Source: Rhea pennata (Eukaryota; Chordata; Aves; Rheiformes; Rheidae). Taken from it: DNA of 64,000 nucleotides. Below the pieces are notes generated by a model. It did not search any database, was not told the DNA's origin, and saw only the letters and a program-made list of their open reading frames with translations. The DNA is taken from positions 1,684,001-1,748,000 of the forward strand of contig NW_026907676.1 in assembly GCF_028389875.1 (NCBI RefSeq), read 5' to 3'. Positions 11,521-22,830 of the stretch are shown in pieces (positions within the stretch are counted from its first letter, which is position 1; each line of letters starts with the position of its first letter). The translations under genes and the position numbers were made by a program.

Positions 11521-11935
11521 GAACATTGGGACTGAGCAGCAGAGAGAAGTCTGAACTACATGTCCTGAGCTCTTGTAGTCAGTGCTGAATTGAACAACCC
11601 TGCACACTCTCATCTGGTGTGAGGAGGGGAATTTTCCCTTTTCCCTCTGGGTTTCCCGGGTCAGTTCCTGGTAGCAGAAAAGAGCATTTCCCGTGAGCAG
11701 GGGAGGCACAAGAAGGTTCCCAGCACATCAAGAGGCCAGTGAAGACACAGCCAGGAGATGTTTTGGGAAACTCTTGGGTTTCATTTGTGGCTGCTCAGGA
11801 TGCTCTTTCTTCTCTTTCTTGGAAGATGACACAGGGCAGAAGAGAGAGCCTTCAATAAACCCTGACTGATTATATTTTAGCCCTAGTAAAGTGTATGCCT
11901 TGTGCTGAGTGCTGGTCCTAACACTGTTGATCTCC

Positions 11936-12003
11936 CAGCCTCCCGGAGGTGTCCTCATCGGGGCTGCCATTAAGTTTTCCTTTTCAGAAAGGGAAAATGG
12001 TTA
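11936..12003 (+). repeat. Short dispersed repeat, member 2
   Basis: Matches 10,001-10,067. It is preceded at about 11,853 by TCAATAAACC, which could be a polyadenylation signal of an LTR. Confidence 0.6.
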
Positions 12004-12894
12004 TCCTTCCAAGTCCTTTGGACTGCTCAGCTAGACCAGGACACAGCTGGGGCAGAGAGGGGCAGGAGACATTGTGAAGGATCCCTGTACAGCTGTGCGC
12101 AAGTACAGAAATTCAGCCCCTAATTCACCCCAGGGTGTTGTAATCAGAATAGAAATGGTGATGTGCTCAGCAATCTGCTGCCTGCTCTAGGAGAAGGCCA
12201 TACCTTTTAACAGTGAGTATGCGCCAAGAACAAGGCTTAACTACGTAACACCTGCTGATAGACTTTGGAAAGGACGTGCCAGTAAAGAAGCAGAGTAAGG
12301 CACACCTTAAGTGCTTTTTGTAACCCAGCCTCCAGGAGGCAGGCAATATTGCTGAGTAAAAAAGAATTTCAATAACCTTTCCTCACATTTCCCCCAAGCC
12401 TGTTTTTTTCCTACATCACTTTCAGCCTTCCTACTCAGCTGTTAGATCTTCCCGAGCAGAGTTCCTTGTCAAACCAGAGAGCCCCCTATTCACAAGTGCA
12501 GGGAGCCTTTTCACCCACAAGTGCATTGCTCGAGTCTGGCGAGCTGGGAGGTTTGTGCAGGGCCTGCTCCTGCACTGAAGTGAATGTGTCACCACAAGGC
12601 AGGAGAGACGTCCGGAGGTCAGGAAAACAGTCTTCCACTCACAGATCCCACCAGTGGGAGAGCCAAGAGAAGTCTGAGGGGCCTGGGTGGGAAAGAGAGA
12701 AAATGAACATGATGGGAATAGGAACACGTGAGCCAGAGGTCCTGCTGGGACATGAGGCCGCAAAACTGCTGGGCAGGGGATGAAAACTGTTGAAGGGCAG
12801 AGGTACTGTGTGAGCAGGAAGCGGGTTATGGTGTCAAAATTACCTGTTCTCGTTTGTGCATTCACAGGCACCAATAATGAGCAGCTGGAGTCAG

Positions 12895-14040
12895 ATTTTT
12901 AAGTTTTTTTAGTTTTTATTGCTAGCAATAAACTGCCTCTTGACTGGCAGCACAAGAAGGGGCCACAAGCAGCTTTTTGTTACAACTTTTAAGCAATAAT
13001 TAATTGTTACATGTTCAATACTTTAATTTACACAACCAGCCAGATCGATCCACAATTTTTACTTCTACCCATCCTCTTGCTGTGTTACAGTACAAGAGAG
13101 TTCCGTGACAACCTCATATGGTCCATCTTCTTCATGAGCTGATTTTGCACCTCTTCTGCTGGTACCTTGGAACAACTTTTGTACTGCTGGCTGGGTTAAC
13201 CTGGCTTCTTTGCAGATCTTCAACTTTGTACAAGAACAGGCCTAAGGCGAAGTCAGATAAGATGTTCTGCTTGCAGGGTACATGAGCTTCCATGTTCTTT
13301 TTTCTGCTAAACTAGAGGACAGTGGAAATTCCCTTAACATTCCCTCCTTTCATTTCATGCATACCACCTTTCAATATTACGCTGGTCTACACCGATATCT
13401 CCTTACACATGGAGAGGCATATTTGACCCATGCACGAGACAAGAGAAAAGCACCGTTCCTACTGCCAGGATTAATGTTAAAATTATTAAAATACATCTGG
13501 TCCACACTCCCAGACCTGGTAGCCATGACCACAACCATGACCAGTTCTGTTGCTAGGAAATTAAGCAGTTACTGCTCTTTGGCTACTCGATGGAAGGTAC
13601 GCACATGTCATTGAATGATGTTTGCATAATATTTGTTTTTAGACAGTGCATGCCAACACACACACTCCCTACTGTGTGGCCACTAGGTAATCTAAAGCCC
13701 AGCGATTCTAGAGGGCTAATGGGGAGAAAGACTTTGCTTCTACTTTTAGGTTTCTTGAGACACTTAAGAGCAGCATTTTGAATGATTTCAAGGGTGGCAG
13801 AGATGACACCCACACTTGGGAACAGTGCACGCATTAACTGATTTAATTTTTTAGGTCTTTTCACTGTGTTAAAATAGTACAGTTCCCTGCTAGGATGGTC
13901 TTGCTTCTGTGCCCAGGAGGCAGGAGGTAACATCAGTCTCAATGGTACTTTTACATTTTGATAGTCCCCATTTGCCTGAGTATATAATTTGGAATGGATT
14001 TTCACCTATGCACCAGTTGCTATACTTCTAAATGCACACT
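12895..14040 (-). mobile_element. Possible degraded endogenous-retrovirus fragment
   Basis: AT-richer than its surroundings. The longest minus-strand frame (13,583-14,005) has a weak resemblance to an avian retroviral envelope transmembrane region, with no complete domain and no intact neighbouring retroviral gene. The assignment is tentative; alternatives are an old DNA transposon or unique sequence. Confidence 0.3.
12915..12932. repeat. 18-bp perfect palindrome carrying AATAAA on both strands
   Basis: The sequence TTTATTGCTAGCAATAAA is its own reverse complement, so each strand shows one AATAAA polyadenylation hexamer. Confidence 0.7.
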
Positions 14041-14134
14041 GTCCAGCTGCTATTACCAGGAGTGACCGCAAGGCGGGCAAGCGCGGGTCAGAATCCAGCA
14101 GAGAGAGATGCTCAAAGTCTCTGTTCCTGTGAGG

Positions 14135-14430
14135 AACGGCTGTGAGAGCTGGGCCTCTTTAACCTGGGGAAGAGAAGCCTGAGGGGGGATCTTATCAATG
14201 TCTTAAGTATCTGAAGGGAGGGTGTCAAGGGGACAGGGACAAACTCTTTTCAGTTGTCCCATGTGATAAGGGCAGAATCTTTTCTCCTTCTCTGGAGATA
14301 TTCAAAGCCTGTCTGAATGCAACCCTCTCTAACATGCTCTACCTGACCCTGCTGGAGAAGGGGGGTTGGACTAGATGATCTCCAGAGGTCCCTTCCAACC
14401 CTTCCTATTCTGTGGTTCTATGATTTTTAT
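14135..14430 (+). mobile_element. CR1 LINE, 3' end
   Basis: Plus-strand CR1 tail: blocks such as GAGCTGGGCCTCTTTAACC, CTCTGGAGATATTCAAAGCC and TTGGACTAGATGATCTCC are in CR1 order and end in the ATTCTGTGGTTCTATGAT-type terminal repeats. It is 5'-truncated and has no functional frame. Confidence 0.9.
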
Positions 14431-15559
14431 GATTTCTGTGTCCCCCAGGTCAACTTTGAGCAAGACACAAGTTTGTGCCGAGCTCTCTTCAGTCACAACT
14501 GGCCAGCATCTGCCTGCCAGCAGAGAGAAAGAACACTACAGCCTGCTCAAGGTGACATTCAGGGATGACGACAGTTTAAATACCTGGCTGTAGTAGCAAT
14601 ACCTACTGTTGAACAGAAGCATATCTTTCTCCAGTTTTAGGAGAGCACTCACCATGTGGGAGACCTTGTTCTGCCCTTATCAAACACTCTGGGGGTCAGA
14701 AGTAGTTTGACCATACAGGAAAAGCCAATTTATTTTCATATTCAGGAATGAATGGAGAGAGCTTGGATTTGCCAAAGCAGCCGCAGCCAGGGAACACGGA
14801 TGGCCACAACGCAGACGCAAGAAAAAATAATCTATCTCTGCTTAGATACCTCTGCCTCCAGCAGCAGTGCACACCTTATGCTCTGGCTTTAAAATGTACG
14901 TTTAACCAAGGGCCTGGGAAAAAGGAGTAGGGACACCGGGGTCAATAGAAATAAACAGAAACAACGGGCCCTGACCTGTAAGCTCTTTGAAATAGCTCTC
15001 CATGCAAGGGTGTGTTCACATCCTTCTCCTTGCTCTAGCAAGGACAGAGCCCATTTATGGCCATCTTTTTCCTTTCCTCCTTAGCAAAAGGAGGACAAGA
15101 GGAAGACCCCAAAATAGCACTAGAGCTCTACATGTACATACCTCAGGGCTCAGGCCGTGCTTTTTTTCACAGCCATCTTCTTTCCTCATTACTGCAGAGG
15201 ACAGACTGCTAACGTTTGTAACTTAAAGCTGAAAATAAATCAAATTTTCACAGGTTGATCGAGAAAACTGAATACTGCACTGCGCCCGCACACTACAACA
15301 GCAGCTCCTGCCTATCTGCTTTTCCTAACAGTCTCCCCACACACGCCCAGGGCGTTTCAGCTTTCCAGGAGGGGAGAACATCCCGGGGCAGAAGCAGCAC
15401 AGGCAGCAGCTGCTCTGTTCCTCTCCCTCCTCCCCTGCTGCCTGTGGGGTCACTAGTGCTGCAGTTCTCACAGCTCAGGGCTTCTCGGCACCCTCCAGGC
15501 CACAGCGCGGGCTGAAAACCCCCGCTGTGTCCCTGGGATGCTCACAGGTAGTAGCTGCC

Positions 15560-16260
15560 CCCAGCGCAGTGCAGAGGTTTCTCTCCCGTCCCTCCCCTCC
15601 GCAGGCTCGCCCAGGCCCTGGGGCAGAGCAGGGCCCTGCGGCAGCAGCGCCCCGCAGCAGCGTTTCCCCACGCACCAGCACCAGCAGCCAGGGACACACA
15701 GGCCCCGCCCCCACAGCCGGAAGTGACGCCCCCTGCACCACAGACCCTCCCACCCCTCACTCCTCCAATAGCTCCTATGGGGTGTGGCCTCGTGGGGTGG
15801 GACCCCAGGGAGGGGGCGGGAGGGAGGCAGCAGTGCGTGTGCGCTGTTCAGGGGCCAGGGAGGGAGAGGCGGGCAGGGGAGCTGAGGGGAGGGACCAAGA
15901 GGGGCGTGGTAAAGAGGGAGGGGCGTGGCCGGTCACGGTAGAGCATGCGCAGTGGCCCAGAGGAGGGCAGTGAGGGGCGGGGCGGGTGCGGGGCTGCCCG
16001 GGCCCTGCGGGCGGGAAGGGGGCGAGAGGCGGCTGCTGCCGCGGGGCAGCGTCTCCCGGCCCGGGGCCGCCCGGAGCCTTTAGCCACAGCGCCGGGATCT
16101 GCCACGCCGGGGCCGAGGGCCGCGGGCTGGGCAGAGCGAACGGCCGTGTGCATGGGGCAGCCGGAGCCGCCGCAGCCTGGCTGTGTGGCCGCAGCGGTGG
16201 GGAAGGCCCGGCCCGGCCTGGGCCACCTCCGGCCCCCGGGAGTCCCCGGCTCTTGCACCC
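15560..16260. promoter_or_regulatory. CpG-island promoter, outer, left arm
   Basis: Very GC- and CpG-rich. Visible motifs are a GC box (GCCCCGCCCC-type, about 15,702-15,711), an ETS site joined to a CRE half-site (CCGGAAGTGACG, 15,717-15,728) and an NRF1-type site (GCATGCGCAG, 15,943-15,952). There is no TATA box. This is the layout of a housekeeping or testis-type TATA-less, possibly bidirectional promoter. Direction is uncertain. The mirror copy is at 42,480-43,200. Confidence 0.7.
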
Positions 16261-16335
16261 TTTCTCCTGTGGCTCAGTGCCGGCTGTGGTGCCGGTTTCT
16301 CAGCACCATCCCAGCTGTGAGGAGAGGCCGTGGCT

Positions 16336-19300
16336 ACAGCAGTGCTTGTGTTCTCTCTAGGCTGGAGGCAGGAGGCAGCCAGTACCCCGGTGCCCCTGCT
16401 GACAGCCCCGCTTTCCCTGGGACAGGTCCCCAGCCCCTCTCTTAGCCCAGCTGGGCTGTGGGCTGCAGCTGGTTAGGGTGAATCAGCTGGGCAAGCTGCA
16501 GAGGAGAGCCTTCTAGCACCAGAAACTTGGAGGAGAGGGTAACTGTAAGATCAGTGAGTAAGGAAGAGATGGCCTCGGATGGCAAGGAAAGGTGCCAGAT
16601 GGTGCCAGGAGGATTAGCAGGCAGAGCAAGGGGTGTCCTTGGAGTGGCTGTGTGCTCTGGAGTGCCTGAGGAAGGGCAGCCTGTGCAAGGGGCATGGAGT
16701 GCAGGGGTGGAGAGAGGCAACTTGGTGGTGCTGCCCAGCTGTCAGCTGCCAGGCAGGCTCCAAAGCTGAAAGCAGAGGCTTGGAGGCAAGGCCATGGGGA
16801 TGGGTGTGCCCATGGGGACTGCCAAGGCGTTGTGCTGGGGGTGCCCCCAGCGATCCCCGGGGCTTGGTGAGGGGTGTTGCCACAGTGAGCAGCAGGACTT
16901 GGTGATGGTGGTGGCATGGTGCCTCCAAGGCCCTGGTGATGGGGCTGTCTCCATGGGGACTGTGTCCCTGCTGTGAACAGAGCCCCCGGGGTCCTCCCTC
17001 TGAGGAGAGCTGCTCCCTGAGGAGGCAGCAGCTGGCCTTGGGGCCAGAGCAGCAGGACCCCAGCAGAGGATCATGCAGGGGGATGAGGAGCGGCAGCAAA
17101 CATCTGCTGCCAGGCTGCACACGCACTCCCAGGCAAGCCGGAGCGCAGGGGCGAAGTGAGCCATGGGGCTGGAGGCAGGGGCAGGCAGCAGGCATGGGAG
17201 CTGCCCGGAGAGCAGGCAGCTGGTTTGGCAAAGGAGCAGGGGTTAAAGAGGCAGGCAGGAGCTGCTGCGGCCAGTGGGGAATTTCTTGCCAGTCCTCGGG
17301 ACTTTCCCTGGGACAAAGCACAGCAACCTGCATGCTCCAAGGCCCCCACGGAGCCCGTGAGCTCTGCGCTGAGGGGCAGAGAGCAGCTCTGCGCCCAGCT
17401 CAGCCAGGCCGCGTGCAGCCAGAGCTTCCCTTGCACACAGCCCTCAGGTTTCCTGCTCTTCACCAGCCACTCAGGCCAAGGCAACCACCTCCACCCTGTG
17501 AGTCCTTCTGCCCACAGGTGGCCAGCGGCAGCTGCACGCAGCAGTGCAGCGCAGCTGGATCCCAGCTTGCTCCCACCAAAGGCACAGGCTGCCTCGGCTG
17601 CCCAACGCACAGGGCTCACGTGCTTCTGGAAAGGTGCAGAGCTGACCATGACGGTGGCCTTGAAAGCCTCTGCCTGACTCCCCGGAGCTGCCGAGGAGCA
17701 GGTGGGAAGTGCTGGCAAGGAGCAGGAGGTCTCTGCCTGCCTGCAGGCTGACTGCATGCTCTGCCTGGCAGCCTGCAAGGACATACCTGGGGGTGCCCAA
17801 GGCAGCTGCCATTTCCCGTCTCTTGCCCCACACTGACAAAGCCTCTGCCCAGCCAGGCTGGCTAGCAGGAGAAGCAGAGCACCCGCAAGACCCCTGCCTT
17901 GCTCTCTCCTGCTCCTGCCAGGGCTCAGCTCCAGCCGAGGCTGCCTCCTGCAAGGCTTGGCCCTCTCCCAAGTGCTTCTTACAGCCCTGTGTCCCTGGCA
18001 TCATGCACAACCAGAGGCACCAAATTCCATAAGCCTTCAGAAATGTTTGGCTTTGTACGTCAGTTCCACTTGGCAGATTTTGGAAGGACGTGACTTCTTT
18101 GGGGTGTCTGACATGGCATTTTCATACACCACCTGCTTTGCCATCCCACTGCTGTTCATGCTGGCATCTCGTTATTTATTTCCCTCACATACACACCCCA
18201 CTTAGGCTTTCTCAATCTTAGCATGCTGCTGGAGCAAAGGAAAGGAACTGGGCTGTGGGGGGGCATAGGTGGGGGAGACAGAGGGTGCTGAAAAAGTGCA
18301 GAAAGCAGGTGTGTAAAAGTAGGGGACTCTGCTGAAAGAGTGAGATTTTTCTGCTGCCTTGCTATGGGCAAAAGCAGGAAATGGAGAGCAAGAAGAGTAA
18401 AGAAACTTCTGTCTTCCACAGCATCTCTATGGAAAAAAGTGGGGACAGGATGCAATGGGGCCACATTGGGGCCCCTCGCCAGCAGGCAGTGGGGCAGGGG
18501 CTCATTGTAAAGGAGTTTTGGGTGCCAAAATAGGAAGAGCATCCCTCCTCCTCAGCTACAGAGGTGAGGCAAGGACAAGCAGCAAGTGAGAGGGACGACT
18601 GCTGGACCAATACCATCAGCCCAGGCAACAGTTCCTTGTTCCCAACACTCCTGCAGCTCCCTGGGAGCCTTCAGGGGCTCCTGTTTGAGGAGGCACACAG
18701 AAACTTTGATCTGAAAAACCTGCTGTGGATCCCGGGCAAAATCCTGCCTGAGAAGCTTGTGTGGCTCAGGAGACCATGTGGCAGCCAGGATGCCTGGGTG
18801 CTGGGGCTGGGGCTGCCCTGATGCCCAAGGCCCCTCTGGAGATGAAGGAATTTATCAGAAATGTTTGGGAAATAACTGGGGGGAGGGAGGGGATTGCTTT
18901 CCAGGACGTGGGAGGAAATCTCTCTGCTCCCTGGCTGGGCCATCTCCATGGCGACGGCATAGTGAGCCCCCACATGACACGAGCTGAGGTCACAGCGGGA
19001 TGTGCTGCATCACAGGGAGGTCTCCCTGGAGTCGTGGGTGGGGGCCCTCACTGCCCTGCGAGGCCCAGGCGCTGCTGGGCACTGCTCACGCAGTCCCCAC
19101 CACTGTCCTTCGTAGTGGCTCCGTGGCAATGACAGGGGACAGGAGGCAACGGGGGTGCACTAGGAGCCCTTGTCGACATGTGGAGGAGCAGCAGCATGTT
19201 GGAAAGGAGTATTGGGTGATGAGATGGGAAGAGCGTCCCTCATCCTGGGCTTGAGAGGTGAGCTGAGGGCAAAGGGACAAGCGAGATGGAGGACTGCTGC

Positions 19301-19859
19301 AGGGACACCATCAGCCAGGAATGCACTTCCTTGTTTCCAGTGCTTCTGTAGCTCTCCAGTGAGGATTGACACCATTTGTACCCTTTTATAACTGTAACTT
19401 GGCAGAGCAGATTTGGGGCTCTGAGATTTCATCCTGAGATGGCCACAGCCTCTGTCCTCCTGCAAAATGGGCTCCAACCTCTGCACCCAAAAGGCAGCCT
19501 GTTTGGGAGAGCACTTTGTGAACAGGTGGAGGCACCACTGTCACCCTGTAAGACCTGGCTACCCCAAGGACTTTTCTCTGGGGGGTGCACTGCTGGGGTG
19601 AGCCCAACATGGCCATCTCCCCCGATGCCCTTGGTCACCCCATACCTCCACTCCCTGGCACCAACAGGCCCAGAGCTGGTCTCCCCCTCGCTGCCCTGTG
19701 CCCCCGTGGGGCTCCTCAGCTCTCTGGAGCGACCCCTCCAGGACCCCCACCCAGCACTGCCAGGCACAGCAGGAGGGCTGCAATGCCCTGGGGCTACCCT
19801 GGGTAAGGAGCTGGGACAGGAGGGCCGAGAGGACACTGCCCTGCCCTAGTGGCAGCAGC
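16336..19859. other. Arm interior between the CpG islands; no gene seen
   Basis: GC-rich sequence mirrored in the right arm (38,250-42,375). Long open frames occur on both strands but carry frameshifts and stops between arms and show no domain. I treat them as composition artefacts. Confidence 0.5.
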
Positions 19860-20560
19860 ACGTCGCCCGCAGGCTCCGGCACCCCGGCCATTCCCAGGGC
19901 TTCATCGCTGGCACCAGCACAGGCCCCAGGCCTGCCCTCCAAGCCCAGCACGGCCCCCAGGGTGCAGGGCAGCGAGGAGCCCCGCGAGGACCCTGCGGCA
20001 GAGCCGCCGCACCCGGGGCCCTGCACTGCCCGGGCACCCGGCGCCGGGCTGCCCTGAGGCCCCGCCGCACCTTGCGCTGCCGCCCACAAGATGGTGCCGT
20101 CCCGCGGTGGGAGGGGAGGGGGCAGAGCTGGCTGCCAGGGCAGGAGGGTGCAGCGTTGCCATGGCATCGCCTGAGTGCGGCCCTCCTATTGGCTGTCCTG
20201 AGGAGGAGGGCGGGGATGGACTGGAATGACGGCTGTCTAAGCCAATCGGAGTCCAGAGTGCGAAAAGGCCAAGAGAAGAGAGAGGTGCGAGAAGGGAGGG
20301 AGTGAAGCAGGCGAGAAGGGAGCGGGAGTGAGAGCGGGTGCGAGTGGGGCTGGTGGGGGCTGCGGGTGCGTTCAAATGCCGGCGGGTGCCCTCTCGCTGC
20401 AGCAGGGGCAGCGGTGCTGGCGAGGGGGCTGCTTTCCTGCAGGGGCTCCCAAAGGGGCTGTTGGGGCTGTGACCAGGGGACCCAGCGCCCTGTCACCGAG
20501 GGAAACTGACCTGCGAGCCAGGCGTGCCGGCCTGCGCCGGGCAGCTGGGCCTGGGCGGCT
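19860..20560 (+). promoter_or_regulatory. CpG-island promoter, inner, left arm
   Basis: CpG-rich block with a YY1-type site (CAAGATGGTGCC, 20,087-20,098), where the other copies have CAAGATGGCGCC, and paired CCAAT elements (ATTGG at 20,188-20,192, CCAAT at 20,242-20,246). The next 120 bases are G-rich and purine-rich, as near a start site. The likely direction is rightward, judged from the CCAAT pair and the YY1 orientation, but this is inference. Copies lie at 37,480-38,250 (reverse) and 50,560-51,400. Confidence 0.65.
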
Positions 20561-20599
20561 TGGTGGGGTTTGGGTGCAGGAAGCTTTGAACCTTTTGTG

Positions 20600-21700
20600 G
20601 GTCTGAGATGCGTTTTCAAGGGTTTCCCTGATTTGCTGCTGGCCCCGCAGCCCCCAGGTGCTGCTCAGAGCTGTGTTTGGGATCTGCTGGGCAAAGTGTG
20701 AGCAGGTTGCTGCTGTCCTTGCGAGGTGTCGTGCCCAAGTCGTTGTGCTTGCTCCATAGCTCTTGGTGTGCTCCAGGACCTGTGACCCTGGGAGCAGCCT
20801 GAAGGGTGTTTGCAGAAGAGCTCTGTTAAGTGTGAGGTGTTTTGCTTTTCAGGGGCCTTGGAAGTTGACAAAAGGCCATTTTCACACTTGCCGTTGTTAT
20901 TCCCATTATCCTAGCTGAGGATGAAGAATTGCTGAATTCTGGCTCTGCTGGTTTCAGCAATTGAAATGTCCTGGATGGAGTCCGTTGCCGTATTTCAAAT
21001 TGTCAGTGCGTAAAATAGGAGAATGCTTGCTGTGCTCGGTGTGTAGAGGATTTGCTGTGCTTGTTCAGCAATGGGGAAGGAAGTAGACTTGTGAGCTGTG
21101 GGAAGGCTTCTCCCTCTGACTGGGACATGAGGCCCTGCTCTCTTGCTACATATAGAGACTACCTAGGTGAAAGCTAATGTATTTTTGGGGGGTTGCAACT
21201 GCTACGTAATGGGTGCTTTGCTGCACTGTGAGCATTGTGAAGCCAGGAAGTGAATCAGGAGGTGGCTCAGCCGTGGGAAAGGGCAGGGGGAGCTGCAGGC
21301 AGCAGCAGGGTGGGCAGTGAGGTCCCTAGTGTTTAAAAGGGCTGTATGAGAAAATGCCCTGTGTCCCATCAAGTGTTTGTAGGTAGCTGGTGGGGCTGGA
21401 GGAGGCCCATGGCTCAGCTGTTGATGGTGAGGTCAGTTCTGCGCGAGTCCCTGATAGGCCGGCTGGAGGGAGAAGGCGTGGCTGTTGCTTGTGATGTCAC
21501 TTCCCACGGAGCAGTGGATAGGGCAGCAGCAGGTCTGCACTGGGATGTGTTTTTGAGATGGTTTCTGCCTGAGCAGCGGATCAGCCAGGATTTGTCTGCT
21601 GGCTGGGGAAGTTCTAGTGAGGTAATTCCTGCCTTGGGGGCTTTTTGGCCAGTGACTGAGACCTGGTTGTGCAGGTGACTGTGAGGTCCCATCTGTGTGA
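20600..21700. other. Sequence downstream of the inner promoter; no gene seen
   Basis: This section has near-identical reverse-complement sequence in the right arm (36,350-37,480). No reading frame is convincing. A non-coding transcript is possible. Confidence 0.4.
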
Positions 21701-22830
21701 GTCCCTGATAGACCGGCAGCAGGCAGTTAGTCGTGGGCGTTGAGAGTGAGGTCTCTTTTGTCCGAGTCCCTGCTCGGGCAGCAGTGGCTTATGGCTGGGG
21801 AAGTTATTTTTGAGGCAGCTAGTGTCTCTGAAGCCCGTAGGCCATCAGCAGGCATGTGTTGGGGGTTTGCCCTTGTGAGCAGCTGACAGGTCAGGAGAAG
21901 CCACATGGCCTGGATGGTGGTGGTGAGGTGACTCCTGGGTTTGTTGCGTGTGCCCAGAGGAGAGATTGACTCCTGCAGAGCTCTACAGCAGCAGAGAAAG
22001 GCAACAAATTAATCAAGCAGAAGTAGATGTCCCCCATCATCTAACACCAATTCTATTCCACTCCATGATCCTGCGTTAGTACTGCTACGTTTAAAATGTG
22101 GATGATGTTCTCTGGTGAACATGGACATGGAGCTTGACTTTGTTGAGTTCCTAAGTAGAAGCTTGCAGCCTACTCCTGGTCATCATGGAAGTCCAACTAG
22201 ATCTTTTAAACTACTGAATAAATCTAGTGCTGGTGTACGCAGTGGTGCTAATAATCTCTTCTTCCCAAAGTGTGTGTTAGGCATGGGCGTTGAGTGTGAG
22301 GTCTCTTTTGTCTGAGTACCTGCTCAGGCAGCAGTGGTTCATGGTGGGGGAAGTTATTTTGAGGAAATGTGTATCTCTGAAGCCCGTAGCAGCTGTAGGC
22401 GTGTGTTGGGGGTTTGCCCTTGTGAGGTCACTTCTCTGAGCAGGTGGTAGATCAGGCGAAGACAGGCAGTCTGGATGGTGGTGGTGAGGTGACTTCTGGG
22501 TTTGTTGTGTGTGCCCAGAGGAGGGACTGACCGCTGCAGAGCTCTACAGCAATATGTAAATGTAACTATTCAGTCAAGCAGATGTTCCACATCGTCTGAC
22601 ACAAATTCTGTTCCAGTCAGTCATCCTGTGTCAGTACTACTACATGAAAAATGTGGGTGTTGTTCTCTGGTGAATATGGACATGGAGTTTAACTTTGCAC
22701 TTGTTGCTAAGTAGAAGCTTGCAGGCTGCTCCCGGTCAGCTAGGGAGTCCAGACAGAGTTTTGAGGCTGCTAAATCAATCTGATGCTGGTGTAAGCAGTG
22801 GTGTTAGTAATCTCTTCTCCCCATTGTCTC
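21681..22830 (+). repeat. Two-unit imperfect tandem repeat (about 550 bp each) in the left arm
   Basis: Unit 1 (about 21,730-22,285) and unit 2 (about 22,285-22,825) share ordered blocks: GTGAGGTCTCTTTTGTC, TGTGTTGGGGGTTTGCCCTT, AGAGCTCTACAGCA, TGTTCTCTGGTGAA, GTAGAAGCTTGCAG and TAATCTCTTCT. The right arm has both units in mirror image (about 35,370-36,340); the third copy at 51,600-52,150 has only one. So the doubling happened after the third copy split, or the third copy lost a unit. Confidence 0.8.

Noticed and set aside
15848-17784. Long GC-rich frames on both strands (up to 271 codons)
   Set aside because: They overlap in several frames, change length between arms through frameshifts and show no family similarity; typical of CpG-rich sequence.
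22101-22150. C/D-box snoRNA suggested by a GATGATG motif
   Set aside because: No D box or terminal stem at a suitable distance, and the motif is not kept in the neighbouring repeat unit.
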